From Proteobacteria bacterium 005FR1 (GTDB lineage: Bacteria; Pseudomonadota; Gammaproteobacteria; Pseudomonadales; Cellvibrionaceae): 64,000 nucleotides of DNA. Shown here piece by piece: positions 55,007-63,210 of the stretch. The position numbers and the translations under genes were made by a program. Each line of letters opens with the position of its first letter. The stretch's first letter is position 1. Location: positions 2,416,309 through 2,480,308 of the forward strand of contig WACF01000001.1 of assembly GCA_026192395.1 (NCBI GenBank), given 5' to 3'. A model generated the notes under the pieces. It did no database searches and was not told the origin of the DNA. It saw nothing but the letters and a program-made list of their open reading frames with translations.

Positions 55007-55550
55007 CGGCAAGCCTCATCACTCGCTGTCGGACCAGCCATTCTCCACCGAACAGAATTCCCATCAGAAGGTAGGCAATCAGTCCGTTGTAGAGAGCCCA
55101 CAACTCGTCCGACGCCCAGAGAGCAGTTGCGAGGGAAAGCGATCCGTTGACGACAAAGAATGCACACCATACTTTGGTCACCTTGGCGGTATACCGGCTG
55201 CCGTGCTCGGGGAAATCTGCATACTGAAGGCGAGCCAGGCGCTCGATAACCGATGGCGGATGCCTGAGACTCCAGGCAAACATGGCAAAGAAACTGGCGT
55301 TCATGAATACGGGATAAAGTTTCAATCCGGTATCGGAATTACTGAGAAGAATCCAGAACACCAGAATGGCGAACAGAGGCACCCAAAGCCAGTGGTTCAG
55401 TGCCGAGTGCTTGTCGGACAGGATGCGCAGGCCCGCGATCAGTACCAAGACCAGGACCAGCGAGCGGGCGTCGAAGTGACGCAGACCCAGGTACACAGCG
55501 AGGGGGTACAGCAAGCTGGCGACCAGTACGACGACGCGCAACATCTTCAC
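54999..55550 (-). CDS. apeG: COG4648-type membrane protein (ApeG)
   Basis: The 183-residue protein has five to six spans, starting MKMLRVVVLVASLLYPLAVY, and a central LYPVFMNASFFAMFAWSLRHPPSVIERLARL stretch typical of the family. It is always found in aryl-polyene loci and its function is unknown. The start is GTG 55550 or ATG 55544. It overlaps the ligase start by eight bases. Confidence 0.85.
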   Translation of the reverse strand: MKMLRVVVLVASLLYPLAVYLGLRHFDARSLVLVLVLIAGLRILSDKHSALNHWLWVPLFAILVFWILLSNSDTGLKLYPVFMNASFFAMFAWSLRHPPSVIERLARLQYADFPEHGSRYTAKVTKVWCAFFVVNGSLSLATALWASDELWALYNGLIAYLLMGILFGGEWLVRQRVMRLADE

Positions 55551-55639
55551 TTTGCATACCCCCTTCGCATCGTCGTCTCCCGGACCAGCTTGCAGAACTC
55601 GACCCGGTCGAAGCCGAGGCTTACCCGAGGCCCGATCTA

Positions 55640-55888
55640 TCAGTCCTGCATCAATTCACAAACCGCATCCACGATGTCGCCCACGGTTCGCACGTTCTTG
55701 AAATCTTCCGGCTTGATTTTTTTACCGGTGATTTTCTTTATTTCGACCACCAGGTCGACTGCATCGATGCTGTCGATATCGAGGTCTTGGTAGAGGTGGG
55801 AGTCCAGGCTGACTTCATCCGGGTCGACTTCGAACAAGTCGTTCAGCGCATTGACCACACCTTGGTAGATTTCATCTCTGTCCGTCAT
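55640..55888 (-). CDS. apeF: acyl carrier protein (ApeF)
   Basis: The 82-residue acidic carrier has the phosphopantetheine site DIDSIDAVDL, Ser40. It holds either the aryl starter or the growing chain. It lies 12 bases after the second carrier gene and 89 bp before apeG. Aryl-polyene loci have two carriers; which one does which job here cannot be told. Confidence 0.92.
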   Translation of the reverse strand: MTDRDEIYQGVVNALNDLFEVDPDEVSLDSHLYQDLDIDSIDAVDLVVEIKKITGKKIKPEDFKNVRTVGDIVDAVCELMQD

Positions 55889-55900
55889 GCTAGCACCCGT

Positions 55901-56176
55901 TTATTGTTCTACAGCAGCTTGTGCCTGGTGAGCCGATACCAGCGCGGCCAGACTGTTCACACTGGCGAAATGCTTCTTGGTCTCGGCGGAATCTGCTTCG
56001 ATCTTGACGCCATAGCGCTTTTGCAGCGCGAGCCCGAGCTCCAGCGCATCAATGGAGTCGAGTCCCAGGCCGTCGACAAACAGCGGTGCATCGCTGTCGA
56101 TGTCATCGACAGTAATGTCCTCCAGGTCGAGGGAGTCAATGATGAGTTGTTTCAAGTCGCGGTGTAGATCGCTCAT
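55901..56176 (-). CDS. apeE: acyl carrier protein (ApeE)
   Basis: The 91-residue acidic carrier has LGLDSIDALELGLAL with Ser41 as the attachment site. It overlaps the 3' end of apeD by 41 bases. A phosphopantetheinyl transferase is not seen in the window and must come from elsewhere. Confidence 0.92.
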   Translation of the reverse strand: MSDLHRDLKQLIIDSLDLEDITVDDIDSDAPLFVDGLGLDSIDALELGLALQKRYGVKIEADSAETKKHFASVNSLAALVSAHQAQAAVEQ

Positions 56177-56978
56177 TGCTGCTCCTGTCTGGGAAGTTGC
56201 CGGCTGCCCGCAATTCCCGGGTAAAGTATTCTTGTAAAAACCGGGTCAGCCGCCGAGCTGCCCGAGACTGGTTGTCCGCCTGCACAAAGGAATGAACTTC
56301 GATATCCGGCTGCAGACGCATAGTGAAATGAAAGCGCCGCGAGGGGACCCGATACCAGGGGCTGTTCTTGGTCAGGGTGGTCGGTTCGCAGGTTATGACC
56401 ACTGGCGTTACCGGCACGCCTGCCCGCAATGCGATGTTGGCTGCACCGCGCTGAAAACTCAGTTCCGCTCCGGGCGTAGTCCGGGTTCCTTCGGGGAATA
56501 TGATCAGGCTGTTGCCTCGCGCCAGCGAATCCACGGTAGCCTCGATCACCTTTTCGGGGTCATCGTTGGCGATATACCCTGCCAGACCGATCGGCCCTCG
56601 GGTAAAGGGGTTTCGAACCAGCGCGCTTTTTACCACACAATCGGCCCGTTTGATGAAAGCAATCAGAAACACCACATCGATAAGCGAGGGGTGGTTCGCC
56701 AGAATGAGCTTTCCGGGTTGATTGAAGGCTGCGGGTGTCTCCACACTATAGGTCAAAATCCCAAGCCCGCGCATGATTTCCACAAAGCCGCGCATTGTAT
56801 AATGAATTGCGGCTTTTGCACGACGCTCGCGGTCGACCCTGTCACCCGGCAGCAGGTAAATGAGCGGAACAACCAGCAACGGCAGAAGCATGCCTCCCAG
56901 GCCAAACAAGCTGAAGGCGATACCGGTCGCCACAATGCGCCATGCCTTGTTGAGCAAAACCTGGAAGGAGGTCGCCAT
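56136..56978 (-). CDS. apeD: 1-acylglycerol-phosphate-type acyltransferase (ApeD)
   Basis: The 280-residue PlsC-like protein has a membrane region at residues 18-44, the HX4D site HPSLID (96-101) and FPEGTRTTPG at 161-170. It may move the aryl-polyene acyl chain to a glycerol or other lipid acceptor. Its C-terminal end is not conserved and overlaps apeE. Confidence 0.88.
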   Translation of the reverse strand: MATSFQVLLNKAWRIVATGIAFSLFGLGGMLLPLLVVPLIYLLPGDRVDRERRAKAAIHYTMRGFVEIMRGLGILTYSVETPAAFNQPGKLILANHPSLIDVVFLIAFIKRADCVVKSALVRNPFTRGPIGLAGYIANDDPEKVIEATVDSLARGNSLIIFPEGTRTTPGAELSFQRGAANIALRAGVPVTPVVITCEPTTLTKNSPWYRVPSRRFHFTMRLQPDIEVHSFVQADNQSRAARRLTRFLQEYFTRELRAAGNFPDRSSNERSTPRLETTHH

Positions 56979-56981
56979 GGC

Positions 56982-57725
56982 CTATCTTTGCCGCTCCCAT
57001 CGCCAGTAATCGCCACGGCACGGCAGCCACAGCTCTTCTGCGCTTTCATCGAGCAGAAAACGAATAAAGCTAAGCGACTGAGGCTCATCGGAACCAGCAG
57101 CCTCGCCGGCGGAAGCCGGCTGGCGGCTTAGCGAGAAACCGGGCTCCCCGTCGGCATATGGCCCGAGCACCACAGCCAGCGCGAAAGGCCATTGAGGTCC
57201 ATGGCCGAACTCGGCGTAGACGCTCGGCGGCGGAGCGTCGTAGATCAGGCAAAGTGCTTCGGGCAACTGCTGTTCGGCCGCGATCAGTCGCGTCTCCAGC
57301 ATCGCTTCGCTGAATCCCTCATCCCCCACCGCCAATGCGGAGATAGCGCTGCGGTCCTCTCGGGCAATGGAAAACACACCGCCAATCGCATTGTGAACAG
57401 AAAGACTGAAGTGCGCCGGGGAAAGCGCCTGTCCGGCGGCGAGCTCCTGGAGCATTCCCGCGGTTCGCTCCAACTCGCCATGGCGGCTGCAGAAAACACT
57501 GGGGAGGGAAGGCGTTTCACGCAAAAGAGGCCAGGCGACCGACACGGCCATTTTCCCGAGAGGGCTCAGGCGGCGGCGCAACATCGGCGGAATTTCCTGC
57601 ACTGCGGGATTTTCACCGGCCAGCGGCTGGCGACTGCCCTGCCGCCACTCCTGCCAATCCTCGGCACTTGATATGCCCGGCATCCAGGCGGACCAGCGTT
57701 TTACGCAAAGTTGGATACTGCTCAC
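56982..57725 (-). CDS. apeC: degenerate ketosynthase / chain-length factor (ApeC)
   Basis: The 247-residue protein is the short Ketoacyl-synt_2 type: SIQLCVKRWSAWMPGISSAEDW at the start, LSPLGKMAVSVAWPLL, and SVHNAIGGVFSIA where a true ketosynthase would carry Cys and the following loop. It lacks the catalytic Cys and is expected to pair with ApeO to set chain length. I chose GTG 57725, with GGGG five bases upstream, because the family begins exactly there; an ATG at 57833 adds unrelated residues. It is the first gene of the operon. Confidence 0.82.
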   Translation of the reverse strand: MSSIQLCVKRWSAWMPGISSAEDWQEWRQGSRQPLAGENPAVQEIPPMLRRRLSPLGKMAVSVAWPLLRETPSLPSVFCSRHGELERTAGMLQELAAGQALSPAHFSLSVHNAIGGVFSIAREDRSAISALAVGDEGFSEAMLETRLIAAEQQLPEALCLIYDAPPPSVYAEFGHGPQWPFALAVVLGPYADGEPGFSLSRQPASAGEAAGSDEPQSLSFIRFLLDESAEELWLPCRGDYWRWERQR

Positions 57726-58087
57726 ACGACCCCGGGGGATTAGCACTGAATGAGGTAAACCGGCGACGACGCCGGCAGCTTGCCGCAGACCGGGGAAATC
57801 CCTCATCCAGACGGCAAAGGCCTGCAAGCGCAAGTGGGTATTCTAGCTGGTGAAGGAGGCTAAGCAAATTGCCCAGGCTGATAAGATGAAATTAGACCGG
57901 CGAGACGTTAACATAGCCGGCTGACTGGAATCAGATCACGCCTGTAATCATTCTTAACCCGGGTCTGCTTGAACCGGCCGAGCTGTTTGACGATCATTCG
58001 CGTCGATATAAAGAAGTTGTACATAGTTTAAAAACGACAACTGTCAAGCCACTCTCGCCCTTGCGGCATCACTCAAGAGGAACTCCC
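57726..58087. other. divergent regulatory region between apeC and the cytochrome gene
   Basis: 362 bp without a gene. It contains the candidate apeC promoter and, at 58015-58042, an inverted repeat AGTTGT-N16-ACAACT in an AT-rich stretch just before the cytochrome gene, a possible operator. No regulator gene is next to it. Confidence 0.45.
57840..57867 (-). promoter_or_regulatory. candidate sigma-70 promoter of the aryl-polyene operon
   Basis: On the minus strand, TTGCTT (-35) and TAGAAT (-10) are separated by 16 bases. Transcription would begin near 57833, about 108 bp before the apeC start. The motif fit is good but was found by eye only. Confidence 0.4.
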
Positions 58088-58555
58088 ATGCGCATCATCT
58101 CGATTGCCTTGACCCTTCTCGTGTTGGCGAGCTGCGATTCCGGCGAACCGGTGACCGAAACACCCTACAAGCCGACCACGGAAATGATCAACCTGATGAA
58201 CTGGATTCTGGATCCGGCAGCGGACGTGATCTGGGGCAACTCCGGCTGGGAGATGACCGAACTCGGCGAGCAAGAGCTTTTCCCCGAAACTGATGAAGAA
58301 TGGCAGAACCTCGTCAATGCTTCAGCAATGATCGCCGAATCGGGCAACCTGCTGATGATGCCGGGTCGCGAAAATGGTGCCGACGGACGAGGCGAGGACT
58401 GGATTGCCTATTCCCAGGCGATCGTGGATACCGGCAACAAGCTGCTTGAAGCTTCCCAGGCAAAAGACAAGCAGGCAATTTTCGACATCGGCGGGCAGCT
58501 CTACCGCGTTTGCGTCGCTTGCCACCAGCGTTATGCCTACCCGGATGAACAATAG
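58088..58555 (+). CDS. c'-like monohaem cytochrome lipoprotein
   Basis: The 155-residue protein has a lipoprotein leader MRIISIALTLLVLASC (Cys16 as acyl site), a helical body and a C-terminal haem site CVACH (about residues 143-147). This is the layout of the cytochrome at 33225-33680. The ATG at 58088 follows AGAGG. It leads a set of membrane genes on the plus strand and may carry electrons for them. Confidence 0.78.
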   Translation: MRIISIALTLLVLASCDSGEPVTETPYKPTTEMINLMNWILDPAADVIWGNSGWEMTELGEQELFPETDEEWQNLVNASAMIAESGNLLMMPGRENGADGRGEDWIAYSQAIVDTGNKLLEASQAKDKQAIFDIGGQLYRVCVACHQRYAYPDEQ

Positions 58556-58570
58556 TCGCGATTTCCGTTG

Positions 58571-59254
58571 ATGAAGATCAAGACTTGCCTTATCTCCGCA
58601 GCCGCCCTGCTGCTTCCCGGTTTACTCTGGGCCCATAATATTTCCGAGAATAATGCCCAGTTTGTGGAGGGCATCGAGGGCGCCTCCGTTGCGCCCTTCA
58701 TGTACCTGGGAGCCAAGCACATGGTCACTGGCTATGACCACTTGCTCTTTCTGGTCGGCGTAATCTTTTTTTTGTACAAGCTGCGCGACGTTGTTCTCTA
58801 TGTAACTCTTTTTACGATAGGGCACAGCCTGACCTTGCTGGCGGGGGTACTTGGCGGTATTCAAGTCAACGCCTACCTCGTTGACGCCATCATCGGCTTG
58901 TCGATCGTATACAAGGCCTTCGAAAACATGGGGGGCTTTGAAAAACTATTAGGGGTTACGCCCAATACGAAGACTGCCGTTTTGGTGTTCGGACTTTTCC
59001 ATGGTCTCGGGCTCGCAACCAAGTTGCAGGAATTTTCGATCGCCGAAAATGGCTTGGTTGCCAATATCGTGAGTTTCAATGCAGGGGTCGAGATCGGGCA
59101 GCTTCTGGCGCTCAGTGCGATTCTGCTGCTGCTCTGGCAATGGCGACAGCAGGCCAGTTTTCAGCGCAACGCTTTTCTTGCCAATTCAGTGCTCATGACG
59201 GGCGGTTTTCTACTGACCGGCTATCAGCTGGCTGGATTCATCGTCAGCACCTGA
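58571..59254 (+). CDS. HupE/UreJ-type membrane protein
   Basis: The 227-residue protein has a signal-like first span and about six more. Conserved family marks: GAKHMVTGYDHLLFL, FTIGHSLTLL, GLFHGLGLA and SFNAGVEIGQLLALS. HupE/UreJ relatives move nickel or other metals; this branch (HupE_UreJ_2) is not tested. It is 15 bp after the cytochrome gene and 12 bp before the next gene, so they look co-transcribed. Confidence 0.85.
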   Translation: MKIKTCLISAAALLLPGLLWAHNISENNAQFVEGIEGASVAPFMYLGAKHMVTGYDHLLFLVGVIFFLYKLRDVVLYVTLFTIGHSLTLLAGVLGGIQVNAYLVDAIIGLSIVYKAFENMGGFEKLLGVTPNTKTAVLVFGLFHGLGLATKLQEFSIAENGLVANIVSFNAGVEIGQLLALSAILLLLWQWRQQASFQRNAFLANSVLMTGGFLLTGYQLAGFIVST

Positions 59255-59266
59255 GAAAAAACGACC

Positions 59267-59854
59267 ATGGAAAACGTACGGCCATCAACGACCGCCACAC
59301 CCAAACAGATTGTGATCGCAAGCCTGATCTCGCTTTCGCTTGCCAGCGCTCTGCTCGTTACGACCATTCTGCCAGCTGAGTTCAACATCGACCCGCTGGG
59401 AACCGGAAAGATGCTCGGCATCGCCGGCATGTCGGAAGCGCAAACCGTCGGTGCCCTGAATCTCCAGCAAGAAAGCTTTCACAAAGACCGCTACCAAATT
59501 CTTCTCGCGCCCTTCGAGTCCGTGGAATACAAATACCGACTTGAAGAAGGGGCAACAATGCTTTTCGACTGGCAGGCGGATGCCGAGCTCGAGTACGACA
59601 TGCATTCAGAACAAGATGGGGTCGACCCTCAGGAGTATTCGCCGTCTTTCGCCAAGGGCGTGAGTAGCGGCACTACCGGCTCCTATACCGCGCCTTTCCC
59701 AGGTATTCATGGCTGGTTCTGGGAGAACCGCACAAGCAACGACGTTCTGCTCGAGTTGAACGCCAGCGGTTTTTTTTCCACGGCCACCGAATTCAGACAG
59801 GGCTTCGAGTACAAGCGGGAATTTTCGAAGCAGAGATCCCTGCCGGAGGGCTAA
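59267..59854 (+). CDS. membrane-anchored periplasmic protein (transmembrane anchor type)
   Basis: The 195-residue protein has one N-terminal span (about 15-37) and a periplasmic domain with YQILLAPFESVEYKYRLEEG and HGWFWENRTSNDVLLEL. I know this only as a partner of HupE-like proteins. It may bring a metal or lipid to the HupE-like protein. No cysteines or haem motif are present. Confidence 0.7.
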   Translation: MENVRPSTTATPKQIVIASLISLSLASALLVTTILPAEFNIDPLGTGKMLGIAGMSEAQTVGALNLQQESFHKDRYQILLAPFESVEYKYRLEEGATMLFDWQADAELEYDMHSEQDGVDPQEYSPSFAKGVSSGTTGSYTAPFPGIHGWFWENRTSNDVLLELNASGFFSTATEFRQGFEYKREFSKQRSLPEG

Positions 59855-59986
59855 CCAAAATTAACCAAAAATTACCGTTGAAGATCCTACTGCTCATGCA
59901 AGGGGCGTAATGTTTTCATCATGTCAGCAGCCCGCATCGGGCGATCAAAATAAGCAAATTAGGTGCACTACAGGAGAGAAAATAGC

Positions 59987-60547
59987 GTGATAAACGAACT
60001 ACTGTTGAACTTTGCCGAATGGCTTGGGAGCCAGCCGAGTAGTCAGAACCTCATCGGTTCTTTCTACATGTGGAACTGGATTGAGTCGACGCACGTGCTG
60101 ACCTTGATGGTCTTCCTCGGCATGTTGTTTGTGATTGATCTGAGGATGCTCGGCTTGACGCTCACCAACGTCCCGGCGACCAAAGTGAACGATCGACTGA
60201 ACATCCCCATGATCATCGGCTTCGCGATCATGATCACCACCGGATTCATTCTCTACTATGCCAATCCTGTTCACGAAACGCAGAGCATCTGGTTCCGCTT
60301 CAAAGTAGTGCTTCTGGTTGCCGCCGGTATTAACGCCTGGCTCTTCCATCGCGCATTGAAAGCTTCCAGCGGCAGCTGGGACATGGATGCCCTCGCCCCC
60401 AAGCGACTTCGCATCGGTGCAGCCCTGTCACTGGGCCTCTGGACGCTGGTAATCATCATGGGCCGTCTGATGGCGTACGACTGGTTCGACTGCGACAAAC
60501 CCCAGGGCGCGTTCATCAACTGGGCCGTTGGCTGCAATATTCAGTAA
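59987..60547 (+). CDS. DUF6644 family membrane protein, first copy
   Basis: The 186-residue protein has about five spans. The motif FYMWNWIESTHVLTLMVFLGMLFVIDLRMLG contains the conserved His followed by D-x-R-x-L-G. The start is GTG at 59987 after AGGAGAG. A shorter relative follows at 60609. Possible ancestry with cytochrome b-like proteins is a guess. Confidence 0.78.
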   Translation: MINELLLNFAEWLGSQPSSQNLIGSFYMWNWIESTHVLTLMVFLGMLFVIDLRMLGLTLTNVPATKVNDRLNIPMIIGFAIMITTGFILYYANPVHETQSIWFRFKVVLLVAAGINAWLFHRALKASSGSWDMDALAPKRLRIGAALSLGLWTLVIIMGRLMAYDWFDCDKPQGAFINWAVGCNIQ

Positions 60548-60608
60548 TCGCTCTGGCCCGACGTCAGGGTAATTCAGAGTACTAAAAATTTTTGATCAGG
60601 AGTTCCTA

Positions 60609-61085
60609 ATGGAGCTATTAACTTTCTTCGAATGGCTGGAATCTTCAATGCTTGGCCAAGCAGCCAAGTCTTACGGCGGCGTCTACGCGATGTTTCAATC
60701 GGCGCACCTGTTTTCAATGGCCCTGCTCGGCGGCACCGTGCTGTTGACCGATCTGCGCCTGCTGGGCGTACTGTTTCGCGATGTGCCGTCCAATGTCGTC
60801 GCAGACAACGCCCATAAGTGGTTCAAAGTGGCGCTGGCCATCATCCTTGGCACGGGGGTCTTCATGGTGGCGGGCGTGGCAATCAAGTGCTATCACAACT
60901 CCTTTTTCTGGTACAAGATGACCGCCTTGGCGACCGGCATCGCATTCGTATTCGCCGTTAAACGTCCACTTCTTAACCAGGATCATGAACTCTTGAAGCC
61001 ATGGATACTAAAATCTGTGGCAATCGCTTCGATTCTGGTGTGGTTCACTGTCGCGGCCACGGGTCGCTGGATCGGCTTCTCCTGA
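60609..61085 (+). CDS. DUF6644 family membrane protein, second copy
   Basis: The 158-residue protein has the same pattern as its neighbour: VYAMFQSAHLFSMALLGGTVLLTDLRLLGVLF, with the His and D-L-R-L-L-G. It has about four to five spans and ends in AATGRWIGFS. The two tandem copies may form one membrane complex. It is followed by a 51-residue single-span protein. Confidence 0.78.
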   Translation: MELLTFFEWLESSMLGQAAKSYGGVYAMFQSAHLFSMALLGGTVLLTDLRLLGVLFRDVPSNVVADNAHKWFKVALAIILGTGVFMVAGVAIKCYHNSFFWYKMTALATGIAFVFAVKRPLLNQDHELLKPWILKSVAIASILVWFTVAATGRWIGFS

Positions 61086-61149
61086 TCAGCATTGACCGAT
61101 CACCAGGACCACCTTACGCAGAGCTTGAAATAAACACGAGATACCAACT

Positions 61150-61305
61150 ATGACCAACGACACTTATACAGCCGAGGAAAGCGGAATGAGCAAGGTCGAA
61201 ATGATCGCCGCAGGCACCTCTGCCGCCATCATCGTCGTGGGCGCGATCTTCTGGATCATCCAGATCAGAGGCGTCATGGAAATGCTGGAGCTGGCCTACG
61301 GCTAA
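61150..61305 (+). CDS. small single-span membrane protein (51 aa)
   Basis: ATG 61150 to TAA 61305. The product has a short acidic N-terminus (MTNDTYTAEESGMSKVEM), one span (AAIIVVGAIFWIIQI) and a short tail. It is 64 bp after the second DUF6644 gene and probably part of the same operon, perhaps as a small subunit. It ends just before a hairpin. Confidence 0.55.
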   Translation: MTNDTYTAEESGMSKVEMIAAGTSAAIIVVGAIFWIIQIRGVMEMLELAYG

Positions 61306-61336
61306 ACGCGGAAGCGCCACTCGGCGTTTTCCCCTC

Positions 61337-61371
61337 GCAAAGGTGGCGAGATCTTGATTCGCCACCTTTGC
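61337..61371. terminator. perfect 13-bp hairpin after the DUF6644 operon
   Basis: GCAAAGGTGGCGA and its complement are separated by nine bases. There is no T run after it, but an AAACGC..GCGTTTT stem directly before it (61304-61330) has one. Together they may end the plus-strand operon. Confidence 0.5.
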
Positions 61372-61657
61372 CCACAGATCTTCTCTTACCTCCTTCGCGA
61401 CCGCCTCATCAATTCCTGACAACTAACATTCAGATCACGTGAGCTCTTCGCTGCTCGATTGCGTCAAAACGCCGCGGGCGATTGTTGGAGCTTTGCTCGA
61501 TTGCTTCGCGCCTGCGGAACCAAAGGCCGGAATGATTACGCAGGGGGAACCTCGATCGGCAACCGAGAGGACCGGAGCTGCAAAGGCGAGCCATCGCAGG
61601 CATCCGGGTGAGCCTCGAGAGAGATTGTCCATGGCGCGAGCGAGCGGGACCCACAGC

Positions 61658-61694
61658 AAAAAAGCCCCGCCAGTTGCCTGACGGGGCTTTTTTT
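61658..61694. terminator. bidirectional Rho-independent terminator
   Basis: AAAAAAGCCCCG and CGGGGCTTTTTT are separated by 12 bases. It works on both strands; on the minus strand it ends the DUF6152 gene, whose stop is at 61746. Confidence 0.88.
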
Positions 61695-61745
61695 CCGGGA
61701 GTGAATCCCGGTTGGTCCTGTATCATCGCCCGAAGGCGAAGCAGC

Positions 61746-62183
61746 TTACTCGGTCGGGTCTGAGCCGTCGTCCGGAGCACCGGTGCCGGAAGAGCCCATG
61801 AAGACCTTCTCACCGTTGGACAGGGTGATGTCACGGCCGTTGGCTTTGCACTTCGGCTCGCATACTTTGTCCTTGCTCTGATAGCCGCGAACGATTACTT
61901 CAGTACCGATCGCCAGAGAGTTGCGGTTGATGCCGTTGCGCAGCAGAGTGTTGGGGGTACCGCCCTCAACCATCCAGTCTTCTTTAGAGCCGTCCTCGCC
62001 TTCCACTTCGATGTGAACCCAGGAGTGCGGGTTGATGAACTGAACTTTGGTCACTTTGCCGCGCAGCAATACCGGTGCGTCGGCGTCAAATTCCGCGGCG
62101 AAAGCATGATGCGCGTTCAACTGGCTTACACCCAGCACTCCAGCGGCGATCGTGGCGGCAATGGCGGCGATCTTGATTTTCAT
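61746..62183 (-). CDS. DUF6152 family exported protein
   Basis: The 145-residue protein has a signal peptide (MKIKIAAIAATIAAGVLGVS) ending near NAHHAF. The family text LLRGKVTKVQFINPHSWVHIEV follows, then RNSLAIGTEVIVRGYQSKDK, an OB-like beta fold. The Met at 62183 is favoured because AGAGGA lies about seven bases upstream. The C-terminal tail is Gly/Asp-rich. DUF6152 proteins often neighbour DUF6644 in marine bacteria; that is from memory. Confidence 0.82.
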   Translation of the reverse strand: MKIKIAAIAATIAAGVLGVSQLNAHHAFAAEFDADAPVLLRGKVTKVQFINPHSWVHIEVEGEDGSKEDWMVEGGTPNTLLRNGINRNSLAIGTEVIVRGYQSKDKVCEPKCKANGRDITLSNGEKVFMGSSGTGAPDDGSDPTE

Positions 62184-62322
62184 GGGCATGTCCTCTACTT
62201 GATTTCGTTTTCTCGATCCAGCTTCTGAAAACCAGTGTCTGGATCTTTATTCGGCTCCTGGCATCAGGGCGCCTTTGGGGAAGTTCTGTAACCGGGCCTC
62301 TCGGGACCCTTTGACCTACAGT

Positions 62323-62344
62323 ATGCGGGGATTTCTCCCCGCAT
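62323..62344. other. perfect 9-bp hairpin after the gene at 62359
   Basis: ATGCGGGGA and TCCCCGCAT are separated by four bases, 15-36 bp after the stop at 62359. No T run follows on the minus strand, so termination is uncertain. Confidence 0.5.
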
Positions 62345-62358
62345 TGAAGCGCATAAAC

Positions 62359-63210
62359 TTAATCTAACGGATTTTTACGCAGGTGGCCGTACATCAGCTC
62401 TTCTACGAACTCCACACACTTGAACTGCTGCAGTTCCGCGTCCTTCCCGGCCATCTTGTACAGAGTGGTACGGATCTTCCACGGCTTGGTGAACACTTCC
62501 GGGTTTTCGATGGTGGCTTCGTACTCCATCGTGTTCGGGCCGGTCTGGGTGTAGCGCTCGGTTACTTCGGCACCGTAGCCAATGAAGTTGCCGGCGCGGT
62601 CCAGCCAGGTTTCGCCGTTCTGCGCAGTAACATCGATCACCAGGGTGTCGCCATCCCAGCTTGCAACGGACTGACCCATCCAGGAATCGATCGGAGCCGG
62701 ACCAGGATCTTTCAGCATTACGTTGCGAACGGCGCCCGCGTATTCGTAGGCGAAGAACAGCGCATCGTCGTTGTGGAAAATCTGGAAGGCGTAGGGCATG
62801 TAGTTAGCGCGCGGAATACCGGGCAGATAACATTTCACTTCGGGATCGCGCTCGAGATAGTTCTCGCGGTTGTCATTGCGCTGCTGCAGTGCTTCTTTTT
62901 TGTAGGGAATCTCACCGCCGACCACGATACCGGGGCTGGCAGGGACCGCACCAACAGCGCCAAGAGCGACTACTTCCTTGGCGGGAACCGGAACGAAAGG
63001 ACCGGGGCGGAAGGCCAGCGCAGCGCGCGCGGAGTGAGGCTCGACGTCATAGTTGTCGCGACCGGATGCTTGCCAGACACCGTTAAAGTCCGGCTTTCCG
63101 CTCGGAAGTCGCTTGGGTTCGTAGTCTTCGGCAAAGGTCGGCGCCGTCAGCAGGGTGGCAGACACCAGACCCAGGAACAAAATTCCTTTACGGAAATTGT
63201 GGCTAAGCAT
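62359..63210 (-). CDS. exported hypothetical protein (283 aa)
   Basis: The signal peptide MLSHNFRKGILFLGLVSATL ends near TFAED. The mature part has LPSGKPDFNGVWQASG, CYLPGIPRANYMPYAFQIFH and DGDTLVIDVTAQNGETWLD, a family of soluble periplasmic proteins I know only as hypothetical neighbours of DUF6152. The ATG at 63210 follows GAGAG. Two cysteines are present (one in CYLPG). It lies upstream of DUF6152 on the same strand; the 175-bp gap holds a hairpin. Confidence 0.72.
   Translation of the reverse strand: MLSHNFRKGILFLGLVSATLLTAPTFAEDYEPKRLPSGKPDFNGVWQASGRDNYDVEPHSARAALAFRPGPFVPVPAKEVVALGAVGAVPASPGIVVGGEIPYKKEALQQRNDNRENYLERDPEVKCYLPGIPRANYMPYAFQIFHNDDALFFAYEYAGAVRNVMLKDPGPAPIDSWMGQSVASWDGDTLVIDVTAQNGETWLDRAGNFIGYGAEVTERYTQTGPNTMEYEATIENPEVFTKPWKIRTTLYKMAGKDAELQQFKCVEFVEELMYGHLRKNPLD

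Larger units (their letters stand above)
61306..61745. other. 440-bp intergenic region with hairpins and a direct repeat
   Basis: No convincing gene. Two 11-base copies of TGCTCGATTGC lie about 50 bp apart (near 61458 and 61495). A perfect 13-base hairpin lies at 61337-61371 and a strong terminator at 61658-61694. A GC-rich stretch with CCATGGCG is reminiscent of the palindromic repeats elsewhere. Confidence 0.5.

Noticed and set aside
61430-61834. 134-codon minus-strand ORF between the DUF6644 operon and DUF6152
   Set aside because: It runs through a strong terminator and overlaps the DUF6152 gene; low-complexity Arg/Ser text.
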